A DNA stretch of 64,000 nucleotides from Muribaculaceae bacterium (GCA_017427945.1 JAFRRT010000014.1:1-64000), one strand, 5' to 3'; positions 27,569 to 40,053 are shown, counted from the first letter of the stretch. Made by a program: numbers and translations. Notes: generated from the letters alone by a model not told the origin.

Positions 27569-27880
27569 TTAGAATTTCAGTTTAGTGATTTGGTTGATGT
27601 CCACCTTCCTGGCAATGCGGAACACATTGATGATGATGGCAAGGGCCAATGCCGTCTCGGCAGCCGCGATGGCAATCGCGAACAGCGAGAAGAACATGCC
27701 TTCCATCGAACCGGGGAACAGGTAACGGTTAAACACCACAAAGTTGATATCCACCGAGTTGAGCATCAACTCCAGTGAAATCATGATCGCAATCATGTTC
27801 TTACGGGTGATGAAACCGTAAACACCGCAGCCAAACATGATGAGGCTGGGAATAAGATACATAAACAGAGTCAAATCCAT
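27569..27880 (-). CDS. nuoK: NADH-quinone oxidoreductase subunit K
   Basis: A 103-residue subunit with three membrane helices. It has the conserved glutamates in MISLELMLNSVDINFV and AAAETALALAI that carry protons. The frame is open upstream to 27943, but I start at the ATG at 27878-27880. That gives the family length, and a GGAG-type ribosome site (AAAGGAGAG) precedes it. It overlaps no neighbour; nuoJ ends 23 bases upstream. Confidence 0.95.
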   Translation of the reverse strand: MDLTLFMYLIPSLIMFGCGVYGFITRKNMIAIMISLELMLNSVDINFVVFNRYLFPGSMEGMFFSLFAIAIAAAETALALAIIINVFRIARKVDINQITKLKF

Positions 27881-27903
27881 AATCTTTCTCTCCTTTCTCG
27901 TGT

Positions 27904-28419
27904 TTAGCGGCGACGGGCAATAACCACACCTCCGATGATACAAGCCAATAACAACACACTGATGGCCTCAAAAGGCAACAGATATCCGAACTTGTCGGTA
28001 CTTAACAGGAACTGGCCTATTTTCTCCATATTGACGTCAACGCCGCTGGATAGCAACTTGCCGCCAAAGTCCAAATAACTGAATAGCGCGAAGCCACAAA
28101 CCGCTACGCCAGCCAACGCAGCCGACAATCCCAGCCAGCGGCGGTGTGACGCGAGTGCATCGGCACTCTTGCCGGGCTCCTGCGTAAGCATGATAGCAAA
28201 CACAAACAGCACCATGATACCACCGGCATAGACGGCAATCTGCACAGCTCCCAGGAACTGATAGTCCATCTGGAAGTAGATGATGGCTGTGGCGAACAGC
28301 ACAAACAGCAGATAGGTTGCTGAGCGCAGAATCTTGCGCGTGGTAACCGTCAACACCGAGAAGACGATGATGGCGATCGCAACGATAAAGTATAAAATGA
28401 TGTTACCTACTGATTCCAT
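27904..28419 (-). CDS. nuoJ: NADH-quinone oxidoreductase subunit J
   Basis: A 171-residue subunit with five predicted membrane helices. The VQIAVYAGGIMVLFVFAIML segment is the conserved third helix with the pi-bulge that moves during coupling. Its start codon overlaps the nuoI stop by one base (TAATG), so translation is coupled. Confidence 0.95.
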   Translation of the reverse strand: MESVGNIILYFIVAIAIIVFSVLTVTTRKILRSATYLLFVLFATAIIYFQMDYQFLGAVQIAVYAGGIMVLFVFAIMLTQEPGKSADALASHRRWLGLSAALAGVAVCGFALFSYLDFGGKLLSSGVDVNMEKIGQFLLSTDKFGYLLPFEAISVLLLACIIGGVVIARRR

Positions 28420-29012
28420 TATTCTTTGTTTTCTTGAGGTTCTTGTTCGGGCTTGTCAGCAGCAGGCTTCTCCTGGGCCACGGGTGCCGCTACGGGCTTG
28501 GCGGGTGCAGGAGCAGCGGGTGCCGCAGGCTTTGCGGCGGGTGCGGGAGCGGGAGCGTCGTCCTTCTCGGGCAGGTAATTGAGCTGCTTATTGAGCTTGT
28601 CACGCGTGAATACCGCCTGCTCAAAGTCGTTGCTGAACTTGATGGCGTTGGTCGGGCACACCTGGACACAGAGTCCGCAGAAGGTGCAGCTTCCCAAGTC
28701 ATACATGTACTTGTCCAGTTTCATTTTCTTCTTGCCGTCAGGCAGTTCCACCATGCGTTTCGTGATGCTGATGGTCTGGTTGGGGCAGTTGCGCTCGCAG
28801 CTACCGCATGCGATGCACTTGTGGTAACCATTCTCATCATAGATGATTTCCAACGTCGCACGGAACCGCTCGGGAATTTGAAGTGTCGCGCGGTTCTCGG
28901 GATATTGCTCGGTCACCTTGGGAGTCACCAGCTCCTTGCCGGTGACCTCCATGCCCTTAATCAGGCTATAAAAGCCTTTAAAGATTGAGACGAAATACTC
29001 CTTAATGCTCAT
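28419..29012 (-). CDS. nuoI: NADH-quinone oxidoreductase subunit I with Pro/Ala-rich tail
   Basis: A 197-residue two-cluster ferredoxin subunit that passes electrons to NuoB. Cys 66, 69, 72 and 76 and Cys 109, 112, 115 and 119 form the two 4Fe-4S motifs. I start at the ATG at 29010-29012 (MSIKEYFVSIFKG), since the 43 codons upstream are not NuoI-like. Residues 151-197 form a low-complexity tail rich in proline, alanine, lysine and glutamate, which the core family lacks. It follows atpG by 37 bases with no terminator and resumes the nuo series after the ATP synthase genes. Confidence 0.94.
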   Translation of the reverse strand: MSIKEYFVSIFKGFYSLIKGMEVTGKELVTPKVTEQYPENRATLQIPERFRATLEIIYDENGYHKCIACGSCERNCPNQTISITKRMVELPDGKKKMKLDKYMYDLGSCTFCGLCVQVCPTNAIKFSNDFEQAVFTRDKLNKQLNYLPEKDDAPAPAPAAKPAAPAAPAPAKPVAAPVAQEKPAADKPEQEPQENKE

Positions 29013-29049
29013 ATTTCCTATGATTTTCTTGTTTTCGTTACATTTAGCG

Positions 29050-29934
29050 TCAGCGTTCAACCTGTCCACCGAGGATGTCAAGCAGCTCGGTGGTGATACC
29101 CTGCTGTCGCAGTTTGTTGTATTCCAGCTGCAACTCGTCAAGCAACTCCTTGGCGTTGTCGCTCGCCGCCTGCATCGCCATCACACGCGCACTCTGCTCG
29201 CTGGCCGCGCTCTGGATGAAGACATCTTGAAGCATCGACTTGACGTGCAACGGGAGCACGGTGTTAAAGATGGTGTTGGCGTCGGGCTCAAACAAGCACG
29301 GGCTGTTGGCGGCACGAGGGTCAACATTGTCTGCCAACCCCTGATAGCTCACGGGGAGCAACTGCTCGCGAACGAACACCTGCTTACCGGTGGAGATGAA
29401 GTGCATGTACAGCACCTCCACCCGGTCATAGGCATGCTCGAGGAAGCGTTGCTTCATCAGGTCGGTGAAGGCATACAAGTCTTCACTGCCACTGCGTGTA
29501 TTTAGTGCAACGCGTTCCATCTTGATGTCCTTTCCCGTGATCTTGGTGACAGCCTTGGTCATCTTCTTGCCCACAGGCACAACGGTGATACCCACCTGCT
29601 GGCCATACTGCTTGCGCACCTCGTTGATACTGGCAAGCAACTGCTTGAAGATGTTGACGTTAAAGCCACCGCACAGGCCGTCATCACTGCCGAACACCAC
29701 CAGTGCAATGTTCTGCACATCCCTCTCGACGATGAGAGGCGAGTCAAAGTGCTGGTCGGTAACCAGCAGGTGACTGATGACGTGCTGCACCATGTGGCGG
29801 TAGGGTGACAGACGCTGCAGCTGGCCGGTGGCCTTGCGCATCTTGGACGAGCTGATCATCTTCATGGCGCTCGTCGTCTTTTGCGTTGAGGCTACCGAGC
29901 CAATTCGCGTCTTGAGTTCTCTTAATGTTGACAT
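29050..29934 (-). CDS. atpG: ATP synthase F1 gamma subunit
   Basis: A 294-residue gamma subunit, the rotating central stalk. The N-terminal helix (LRELKTRIGSVASTQKTTSAMKMI) and the C-terminal helix (LLDELQLEYNKLRQQGITTELLDILGG) form the coiled coil that turns within the alpha-beta ring; VFGSDDGLCGGFN is the conserved mid-segment. It is the last ATP synthase gene. atpA lies 24 bases upstream, and nuoI starts 37 bases downstream. Confidence 0.97.
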   Translation of the reverse strand: MSTLRELKTRIGSVASTQKTTSAMKMISSSKMRKATGQLQRLSPYRHMVQHVISHLLVTDQHFDSPLIVERDVQNIALVVFGSDDGLCGGFNVNIFKQLLASINEVRKQYGQQVGITVVPVGKKMTKAVTKITGKDIKMERVALNTRSGSEDLYAFTDLMKQRFLEHAYDRVEVLYMHFISTGKQVFVREQLLPVSYQGLADNVDPRAANSPCLFEPDANTIFNTVLPLHVKSMLQDVFIQSAASEQSARVMAMQAASDNAKELLDELQLEYNKLRQQGITTELLDILGGQVER

Positions 29935-29958
29935 CTTGCGAACTAAAAAATTGCAGGA

Positions 29959-31554
<1,596 letters not shown>

Positions 31555-31566
31555 CTCAATAGCGGT

Positions 31567-32109
31567 TTATTTCTTTTGCAGTTGTAATCGCAATTCGTTC
31601 AATTCTCTCTTTACCGACGCGTCAAGCACCAATCCGTTGATCATCACGGTGAAACCGCCAATCAGTTCGGGGTCGATAACCTGCTCGATCTCGAGCTCCA
31701 TGGCACCCAGCCGCTTTTTCACGATGTCGATAATGGCATTGACCTCGGCCTCGGGCATAGGAACTGCCGTAGTGATGACCACATGGGCTATCTCATGCGC
31801 CTCGCGGTAGAGATCGACGTAGGCAAGGGAAATCTTCTGCAAATATTCGGCACGGTTGTTACGCACACACAGCAAGAGGAACTTGTCCAGAGAGCTGCCT
31901 GGCTTACCGCCCACAATCTTCAGCATGAAGGCACCCTTATCCTCGTCAGAGATTTCGGGGTTGAGCACGGCGCGCTTGAGTTCGTCGATAGCGGCGTAGC
32001 GGAAACTGAGCGTCTTCAAGAGCTCATAGATTTCCTTGGCGTCGCCGTTCTCGACGGCGAACTTGTATAGCGCCTTGGCATAACGGCGTGGAATCAGTCC
32101 GTCACTCAT
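31567..32109 (-). CDS. atpH: ATP synthase F1 delta subunit
   Basis: A 180-residue OSCP/delta subunit that joins the F1 head to the peripheral stalk. It has the typical helical N-domain (IPRRYAKALYKFAVENG) and the C-terminal GGFTVMINGLVLDASVKRELNELR block. Only six bases separate it from atpF. Confidence 0.95.
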   Translation of the reverse strand: MSDGLIPRRYAKALYKFAVENGDAKEIYELLKTLSFRYAAIDELKRAVLNPEISDEDKGAFMLKIVGGKPGSSLDKFLLLCVRNNRAEYLQKISLAYVDLYREAHEIAHVVITTAVPMPEAEVNAIIDIVKKRLGAMELEIEQVIDPELIGGFTVMINGLVLDASVKRELNELRLQLQKK

Positions 32110-32115
32110 ATCGCG

Positions 32116-32613
32116 TTAGTTTTTTGCCTCAACCTCACTCAGATATTGGTCAACAAGCGCTCTTTGGGCATCGTCCCCGGCAATGTTGCGACGAATCACC
32201 TTTTCGGCGATTTGCAACGCGAGGTCGCCCACTTCAAGACGCAGTTGCTTCTCGGTCTCCTTGCGCGCCTGCTCGATGGACACCTGGGCAGCTTCGGTCA
32301 CCTTCTTGGCTTCGATGGCGGCCTCGCTGCGAGCGTTCTCAATGAGCTGGTTGCGCATCTTTTCGGCCTCGCGCAGAATTTCGTTCTGCTTGGCGTGGGC
32401 CTCCGAGAGCACCTTGTCTGCTTCGGCCTTGGCGTTGTCGCGATGCATCTTAGCCTCCTGAGCGTATGCCACACCCTTGTCAATGAGGTCGGCACGGTCC
32501 TCCATCGACTTGATGATGAAGGGCCAAGCCCACTTGGCAAGGATGGCAAACAGGCACAGGAATGCGATGAACATCCAGAAAGCCAGGCCAAATTCAGGCT
32601 TGAAAAGTTCCAT
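32116..32613 (-). CDS. atpF: ATP synthase Fo b subunit
   Basis: A 165-residue b subunit, with one N-terminal membrane helix (FGLAFWMFIAFLCLFAILAKW) and a long charged helix that forms the peripheral stalk dimer. Length and composition fit the family. It lies between atpE and atpH, as in other Bacteroidota. Confidence 0.95.
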   Translation of the reverse strand: MELFKPEFGLAFWMFIAFLCLFAILAKWAWPFIIKSMEDRADLIDKGVAYAQEAKMHRDNAKAEADKVLSEAHAKQNEILREAEKMRNQLIENARSEAAIEAKKVTEAAQVSIEQARKETEKQLRLEVGDLALQIAEKVIRRNIAGDDAQRALVDQYLSEVEAKN

Positions 32614-32636
32614 CTGGTAAACCGGTTAAGGGTGGA

Positions 32637-32891
<255 letters not shown>

Positions 32892-32894
32892 TTA

Positions 32895-32916
32895 ATTGTT
32901 ATTGTTATTGTTATTG
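32895..32916. repeat. hexanucleotide repeat before atpE
   Basis: ATTGTT-type hexamers are repeated almost four times in the atpB-atpE spacer (AACAAT units on the mRNA). The spacer is unstructured and AT-rich, which may aid ribosome loading on atpE. The copy number could vary by slippage. Confidence 0.6.
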
Positions 32917-32954
32917 ATTATTTATTGAATTTCTTTGTTATTGTTTCCATATTA

Positions 32955-34052
32955 TCAATCCTTGACCTCCTCGGGCACTGCCTCCTGATGGTGGGCATGC
33001 ACATGGGCCATCGAGATGAACATGGTTGAAAGGATGGTGAACACATAGGCTTGGATGAAGCTCACCAGCGTGTCGAGCAAGAGCATGAAGAGCGACATCG
33101 CCAGCGAGAGCACTGTCATGCCTGCACCGACTGCCACGCCAAACATGCTGCCAAAGATGAAGATCAACAGGATGAAGACGATCACCACCATGTGGCCGCC
33201 CAGCATGTTCGCAAAAAGACGAATCATGAGGGCTACAGGCTTGGTGAAGATACCAAAGAGCTCGATGATCTGCATCATCGGCACGGGGCACTTGAGGGCG
33301 GTGGGCACCTCGGGCCAGAACATCTCCTTCCAGTAATGCTTGGTGCCTGTGAAGTTGGTGATCAGGAAGGTGGCGAGGGCAAGTACCGCCGTCACTGCCA
33401 GGTTGCCCGTCAGGTTAGCACCGCCGGGGAAGATCACCGTAAGGCCAAGCAGGTTCATCGTGAGGATGAAGAAGAACGCCGTGAGCAGGTAAGGCCCGTA
33501 TTTGGGAGCCTCCTTGCCCATGATGGGACGAATGGTGTCGGTATAGACGAAGTCCACTACCAACTCCAATGCTGCGGTGAAACGCCGCGGTGCCTTCATT
33601 CCGTTCTTGCGGTACCAGTTGCGCACCTTGAAGATCATCAACAACACCAACAGGGCAGAAATGAGTATTCCGGCCACATTCTTGGTGATTGACAAATCCC
33701 AGGGGCGGTACTCGCTGCCGTCAGGCAACATCTGAACCACCTTGTTGTTGTAGTCCCCACCCTCGGCAATCTTGAAGCCCTGATACTCAGATCCGTTCTC
33801 AAGACGCGACGACATGAAGACATGCCACGGACCGCCTTTTTCCTTGACGATGATGGGTAACGGAATGCGCTTGCTATGCGAGAAGGGCACCTCCCAGCCA
33901 TAGGTGTCGCCCAGGTGTTCAAAGATGATCTCCTGGGGATTCACCTCGGTCAGTCCGCCATGGCTATGGCGTGCCGCATCGGCATACCCCCACGCCATGA
34001 GCGCGAGGATGACGACCGCAATGATTGCTGTGATTGCTTTCTTCATAGTCAT
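32955..34052 (-). CDS. atpB: ATP synthase Fo a subunit
   Basis: A 365-residue a subunit, the stator channel for ions. It is longer than the E. coli protein (271) because of an N-terminal helix plus a roughly 110-residue extracytoplasmic segment, a known trait of Bacteroidota. The essential arginine is in MIRLFANMLGGH. The tail is rich in histidine (HVHAHHQEAV). The start may be at 34052 or two codons later at 34046. It follows atpC by three bases; the small atpI-like gene often found here is absent. Confidence 0.94.
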   Translation of the reverse strand: MTMKKAITAIIAVVILALMAWGYADAARHSHGGLTEVNPQEIIFEHLGDTYGWEVPFSHSKRIPLPIIVKEKGGPWHVFMSSRLENGSEYQGFKIAEGGDYNNKVVQMLPDGSEYRPWDLSITKNVAGILISALLVLLMIFKVRNWYRKNGMKAPRRFTAALELVVDFVYTDTIRPIMGKEAPKYGPYLLTAFFFILTMNLLGLTVIFPGGANLTGNLAVTAVLALATFLITNFTGTKHYWKEMFWPEVPTALKCPVPMMQIIELFGIFTKPVALMIRLFANMLGGHMVVIVFILLIFIFGSMFGVAVGAGMTVLSLAMSLFMLLLDTLVSFIQAYVFTILSTMFISMAHVHAHHQEAVPEEVKD

Positions 34053-34055
34053 GCA

Positions 34056-34289
34056 TTAATATAGGCACACGGACACCACATTATCCTTTACATCGGCAAC
34101 GCCACCGTGAATATCACGTTCCACGTTGTTGCCATCGGCGACATAGCTCATTTTGCCCTCGGTGAGGGCGGCGATGATAGCCGCGTGGTTCTTCAGCACC
34201 TGGAAACTGCCCATTACACCAGGAAGTGTCACGGACTCGACGGTGCCTTCAAACTCGATCTGCTCTGCCGATATGATTTTGAGTGTCAT
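34056..34289 (-). CDS. atpC: ATP synthase F1 epsilon subunit, short form
   Basis: A 77-residue epsilon subunit holding only the N-terminal beta-sandwich (MTLKIISAEQIEFEG..TLPGVMGSFQVLKNHAA). The C-terminal helical hairpin that inhibits ATP hydrolysis in many bacteria is missing. I start at the ATG at 34287-34289 because the 31 codons upstream do not resemble the family. The enzyme here may thus be poorly inhibited against running backwards (inference). Confidence 0.93.
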   Translation of the reverse strand: MTLKIISAEQIEFEGTVESVTLPGVMGSFQVLKNHAAIIAALTEGKMSYVADGNNVERDIHGGVADVKDNVVSVCLY

Positions 34290-34323
34290 GTTATATATAA
34301 ATAATGTATAAGAATAGCGCCGA

Positions 34324-35826
<1,503 letters not shown>

Positions 35827-35881
35827 TCAATTATCGACTTTTAGTGGTTTTATATGATTATTATTTTTTGTTCTCTCAATA

Positions 35882-36964
35882 TCATGAACCAAAGTACCAT
35901 CCCTGGGTCACGATGATTGCCATCACCACCAGGTTCACCAGGCCGATGGGCATCAGGTAACGCCATTCCAGAGCCAGCATCTGGTCGATACGCACGCGCG
36001 GGAACGACCAGCGGATCCAGAAGAAGATGAAGGTGATGAAGAAGGCCTTGCCGAGGAACCATACCACGCTGGGAATATAATCCATCACATGGTTGAAGCC
36101 CTCCCAACCAGGAATGTGCAACGGCATCCAGCCGCCCAGGAAGAGCAGTGTGGCGATTCCCGACACGATGAACAGGTTGAGGTACTCGGCGAGGTAGAAG
36201 AAGCCGAAGTGGATACCCGAATACTCGGTGTGGTATCCTGCCGTCAGCTCATGCTCGGCCTCGGGGAGGTCAAACGGGCCACGGTTGTTCTCGGCATTGG
36301 CGGCAATCATATAGATGATAAACGCGAGGATGGCAGGCAGATGGCCCTTAAACAGGAACCAGCCGTCTTGCTGTGCCTCGACGATGCCCGTGATGGACAT
36401 GGTGCCAGCCAAGCACACTATGGTGAGGATGGAGATGCCGCAGCTCAGCTCGTAGCTGATCATCTGGGCACCGCTTCGCATAGCGCCGATGAGGGTGTAC
36501 TTGCTGTTACTTGCCCAACCGGCGAGCAGGATGCCCAGCACGCCGATGGACGATACGGCAACAATGAAGAACACGCCGATGTTCATGTCAACAATCTGCA
36601 ATCCCTTACCCCAAGGCAGGCATGCAAAGGTGAGCATCGAGGCGATGAGCACCAGATAGGGAGCCAGTTTGAAGAGGAACTTGTCGGTGTGCCACAGGGT
36701 AATCAGCTCCTTCTGGAGAATCTTGATTACGTCGGCGAACACCTGCAGCAAGCCCCATTTGCCCACGCGCATCGGGCCCAGGCGGCACTGAATCCAACCG
36801 CAGACCTTGCGCTCGTAGAAGATGTAGAACATGGCGATGAGCGAATAGGCTACCAGCAGTCCCACTGCTACCAGCACACACTCGATTGTCGTGGTCAGCC
36901 ACGCGGGCATATAAGTCATCAGGAACTCATGAATCCAATTGGTGACTATTCCGAAGTCAAACAT
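35882..36964 (-). CDS. nuoH: NADH-quinone oxidoreductase subunit H
   Basis: A 360-residue membrane subunit forming much of the quinone site. It has about eight helices, with [21 protein letters not shown] and the hallmark [22 protein letters not shown]. It lies 45 bases after nuoCD. The next gene is atpD, not nuoI, which is the start of the unusual insertion. Confidence 0.96.
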   Translation of the reverse strand: MFDFGIVTNWIHEFLMTYMPAWLTTTIECVLVAVGLLVAYSLIAMFYIFYERKVCGWIQCRLGPMRVGKWGLLQVFADVIKILQKELITLWHTDKFLFKLAPYLVLIASMLTFACLPWGKGLQIVDMNIGVFFIVAVSSIGVLGILLAGWASNSKYTLIGAMRSGAQMISYELSCGISILTIVCLAGTMSITGIVEAQQDGWFLFKGHLPAILAFIIYMIAANAENNRGPFDLPEAEHELTAGYHTEYSGIHFGFFYLAEYLNLFIVSGIATLLFLGGWMPLHIPGWEGFNHVMDYIPSVVWFLGKAFFITFIFFWIRWSFPRVRIDQMLALEWRYLMPIGLVNLVVMAIIVTQGWYFGS

Positions 36965-37009
36965 ATCTCGTTTCCTTTTTAGTGGTTTTGTTCGTTGTTT
37001 ACTCTCGTT

Positions 37010-38644
37010 TTATCGGTCGATGTCAGGGATGACGAAGTCGAGCGATGCCGTGATGGTGATAAGGTCGGCAATCATGTTGTCGCGGCAGGTCAAATCCACC
37101 ACGCCAATCAGGTTGAAGCACGGCGACTGGAAGTGAACGCGCACCGGCTTGGTGCCGCCGTCACTCTCGATATAAACGCCAAAGGCACCGCGGCTAGCCT
37201 CAACCTGCTGGTACCAGTGACCTGCGGGGAGCTTCATCAGCTTGGGCACCTTGGGAGCGCAGTACTCACCCTGCAGACCCTCGGCCTCGAGCTTGTCACA
37301 AGCCTGACGCAGAATCTTGATGCACTCTTCCATCTCCTTCATACGCACCATGTAACGGTCCATTGAGTCGCCGTTCTCATAGACTACCTCGTTGAAGTCA
37401 AACTCGTTGTAGAGCGAATAGGGGTTGGTCTTGCGCACGTCGCAATGGAAACCGCTGGCACGTCCCGACGGGCCGGTGATGGCATAGGCGATGGCATCCT
37501 CCTTAGTGAGGATTCCCACGCCGGTCATGCGGTTAACGGCAATGACGTTGCCGGTAAAGAGCTTGTGGTATTCCTTGAGGTTCTTCTCGATGACGTCACA
37601 GGCATGACGCACATCCTTGACGAAGTCCTCATGCACGTCGGCCACCACGCCGCCGATGGTGCTGTAGCTCATCGACATGCGGGCGCCGCAGGTGCGGTCA
37701 AAGATATCATAAATGAGCTCGCGCTCACGGAATCCGTAGAAGAATGCGGTGGTAGCGCCCTGGTCCATCGTCAAGCAACCATAGCTCAACAAGTGGGAAG
37801 AGAGACGCATCAACTCGTCCATCATCAGGCGGATGAGCTCGGCGCGGTGAGGCACCTCAATACCGAGGGCCTTCTCGACACACATGCACATGCAGTGGCG
37901 ATTGATGTGGGCAGCCATGTAATCCATACGCTCGGTGTAAAGGAGCATCTGGGGATATGTGAGGTCTTCACACATCTTCTCGATGCCGCGGTGGATATAT
38001 CCGCTGACAACGTCAATTTTCTTGACAATCTCGCCATCGAGACTGGCGCGGTAGCGCATCACACCGTGCGTTGACGGGTGCTGCGGGCCCACGTTGACAA
38101 CATACTCGTCGTCCTCAAACACCTTGCCGTCGATTTTCTCGACCTTGCCGTTCTCGTCCTCGACCCAGCGGCACGTGTAATCCTCACCGGTCTCGTCCTC
38201 GAGACGCAGGGGATTGGTAGCGGGGTCATAGTCCTTGCGCAAGGGGTAGCCTACCCAGTCGTTGCGCAGGAACATGCGGCGCATGTCGGGATGGCCGATG
38301 AACACGATGCCAAAGAAGTCGTACACCTCGCGCTCCTGGAAATTGGCCACGGGCCATACGTCGCATACCGAGTGAAGACGCGGATTCTCGCGGTCGGGGG
38401 CTGTCACCTTGACGTGCAGCAACTCGTGGGTGCTGGTGTTGGTGAGGTAATAAACGCAACCAAAGGCCTCGGTCCAGTCCATGCCGACGACGGCGCTGAG
38501 CACGTCGTAGTGCAGTTGGGTCTTCAGGGCGCATGCCAGTTCATGCCACTGTGCATCGGCAACGGTCACCATCGGGAACTCACCGGTGGTATCGACCTGG
38601 GCCTGCGGGCACAACTGTGTGATTTTATCTTGTATCTCTGCCAT
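37010..38644 (-). CDS. nuoCD: NADH-quinone oxidoreductase fused C/D subunit
   Basis: A 544-residue fusion. Residues 1-170 match the 30-kDa NuoC, with RENPRLHSVCDVWPVANFQEREVYDFFGI and the LRKDY end. Residues 185-544 match the 49-kDa NuoD, with GPQHPSTHGVMRYRASLDGE and HRGIEKM. The C-terminal VVDLTCRDNM..ASLDFVIPDIDR is complete. The NuoD part forms the quinone cavity with NuoB. Fused NuoCD is common in Bacteroidota and enterobacteria. Confidence 0.96.
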   Translation of the reverse strand: MAEIQDKITQLCPQAQVDTTGEFPMVTVADAQWHELACALKTQLHYDVLSAVVGMDWTEAFGCVYYLTNTSTHELLHVKVTAPDRENPRLHSVCDVWPVANFQEREVYDFFGIVFIGHPDMRRMFLRNDWVGYPLRKDYDPATNPLRLEDETGEDYTCRWVEDENGKVEKIDGKVFEDDEYVVNVGPQHPSTHGVMRYRASLDGEIVKKIDVVSGYIHRGIEKMCEDLTYPQMLLYTERMDYMAAHINRHCMCMCVEKALGIEVPHRAELIRLMMDELMRLSSHLLSYGCLTMDQGATTAFFYGFRERELIYDIFDRTCGARMSMSYSTIGGVVADVHEDFVKDVRHACDVIEKNLKEYHKLFTGNVIAVNRMTGVGILTKEDAIAYAITGPSGRASGFHCDVRKTNPYSLYNEFDFNEVVYENGDSMDRYMVRMKEMEECIKILRQACDKLEAEGLQGEYCAPKVPKLMKLPAGHWYQQVEASRGAFGVYIESDGGTKPVRVHFQSPCFNLIGVVDLTCRDNMIADLITITASLDFVIPDIDR

Positions 38645-38668
38645 ATTTGAATGGATTATTATCGGGTT

Positions 38669-39277
38669 TTACTTGGCTTCATTCAGAGCTTCTACGTCAT
38701 ACTTGATGCCTTCCAGCTTCTCTTTGCGGTTTACGCCGCCAAAGTACTTCTGCACCTTGATCTTGCGCTGCAACTGCATCAAGGCATAGAAGAACGCCTC
38801 GGGACGGGGCGGGCAACCGGGCAGATAGACGTCCACGGGGATGATCTCGTCAACGCCCTTGACAACGCAGTAGCTGTTCTTGAACGGGCCACCGCTGACG
38901 GTGCACGAGCCGCATGCAATGACGTACTTGGGCTCGGCCATCTGCTCATAGAGGCGCTTTAACGCGGGAGCCATACGGTAGTTGATGGTACCCTGGCACA
39001 TGATGTAGTCGGCCTGACGGGGGCTGTTGCGCGCTACCTCAAAGCCGTAACGGGCCATGTCGTAGCGGGCAGCACCCAAGCACATGAACTCGATAGCGCA
39101 GCAGCTGGTACCAAAGCACAGCGGCCACAACGAGTTGCTCACACCCCAGTTCATCAGCTGGTCCAGCTTGCCAACAATGATGTTGGTGCCGCCGGCACGC
39201 AGTTGTTCTACCAGGTTATCGATATATTCATTGTCCTTGAAGTCCTCATGCTTCATCGACTTGATTTTCACTTCCAT
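38669..39277 (-). CDS. nuoB: NADH-quinone oxidoreductase subunit B
   Basis: A 202-residue subunit that holds the last iron-sulfur cluster (N2). Its ligands are visible in CFGTSCCAIEFMC, CGSCTVSGGPF and LPGCPPRPEA. I start at the ATG at 39275-39277 (MEVKIKSMKHEDF); the longer frame upstream only reads through nuoA. It overlaps the nuoA end by 10 bases, so the two are translationally coupled. Confidence 0.96.
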   Translation of the reverse strand: MEVKIKSMKHEDFKDNEYIDNLVEQLRAGGTNIIVGKLDQLMNWGVSNSLWPLCFGTSCCAIEFMCLGAARYDMARYGFEVARNSPRQADYIMCQGTINYRMAPALKRLYEQMAEPKYVIACGSCTVSGGPFKNSYCVVKGVDEIIPVDVYLPGCPPRPEAFFYALMQLQRKIKVQKYFGGVNRKEKLEGIKYDVEALNEAK

Positions 39278-39642
39278 CTCAACGCTCCTTTCTTCCAGGC
39301 ATAAGCCAGACCTAAAACGAGAATAACAAGGAAGGTACCCACTGCCAGCAGAGCCTGGCTGCCGATGTTCTTGCAGATGGTCGCCCACGGGAACAGGAAG
39401 ACCGTCTCGACGTCGAACATCAGGAACAGGATGGCAAACAAGTAATAGCCCACATGATACTGGGCCATCGAGTCGCCCCTGGTGGGGATACCGCATTCGA
39501 AGGGTTCACCCTTCTTCTTAGTGTAGCTGCGCGGTCCAATAAGCCACGCGATAACCAGGGCTCCGACTACCAATAACACACCAGTCAACGCTGCTGTGAT
39601 GGCAAGAGTCGTGCTCTGTACTCCGAAAATTGAGAAATCCAT
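39268..39642 (-). CDS. nuoA: NADH-quinone oxidoreductase subunit A
   Basis: A 124-residue subunit with three membrane helices and the conserved KKKGEPFECGIPTRGDS loop near the quinone site. FLMFDVETVFLFPWA is the second-helix signature. It is the first gene of the nuo-atp-nuo block and lies about 125 bases after a predicted transcription start. Confidence 0.96.
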   Translation of the reverse strand: MDFSIFGVQSTTLAITAALTGVLLVVGALVIAWLIGPRSYTKKKGEPFECGIPTRGDSMAQYHVGYYLFAILFLMFDVETVFLFPWATICKNIGSQALLAVGTFLVILVLGLAYAWKKGALRWK

Positions 39643-39708
39643 AAAACGAAGTTATTTTCTATTGTTTGTTAATTTCTGACAGGTTAAATCATGTTTACAC
39701 CTCAAAGC

Positions 39709-39758
39709 CGCTATCACACAACGACTTGCGATAATCATCACAAGTAATCAGGATAGCG
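39709..39758 (-). promoter_or_regulatory. folded leader of the nuo-atp-nuo block
   Basis: Just inside the predicted transcript, CGCTATC (39709-39715) pairs with GATAGCG (39752-39758), and ACTTG (39724-39728) pairs with CAAGT (39741-39745) within it. The two-level stem begins about ten bases after the expected transcription start. It may stabilise the long mRNA or be a binding site. It is not a terminator, having no T-run. Confidence 0.4.
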
Positions 39759-39774
39759 AACCACTAAATGCGGT

Positions 39775-39807
39775 GCAAATTTACACAATATTTATTTAAC
39801 AACCAAA
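39775..39807 (-). promoter_or_regulatory. promoter of the nuo-atp-nuo block
   Basis: On the minus strand TTTG (39804-39807) and TAAATTTGC (39775-39783) are separated by exactly 20 bases, a full match to the Bacteroidota promoter. It is the only good promoter I found near the front of the 17-kb block. Confidence 0.7.
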
Positions 39808-39940
39808 CCAAAAGCGCACCATTTTTCGCACTTGTTAACAAATCGTTTGGCGTCCTCAGGCCCGGCCATTCGGCATCACTCCAAGGCCTTGTCCGCAGCC
39901 TCCTGGCAGGGCACTTCAGATATGGCGTGCAAGGGCGTTA

Positions 39941-39985
39941 AAAAGCAATGCCACAGCATCATTCGAGAAGATGTTGTGGCATTGC
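39941..39985 (-). terminator. terminator of the sigma factor operon
   Basis: GCAATGCCACA (39945-39955) pairs with TGTGGCATTGC (39975-39985), with GCATC/GATGT inside. On the minus strand a T-run follows. It lies about 70 bases after the Spy-like gene. The 410-base gap to nuoA also holds the nuo promoter and leader. Confidence 0.8.
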
Positions 39986-40053
39986 GGGCGTGTGTGTTAA
40001 AAATCGTATTAGAATAACAACAATGATAAAAAAATCTAATTACCCTTCTTAGC

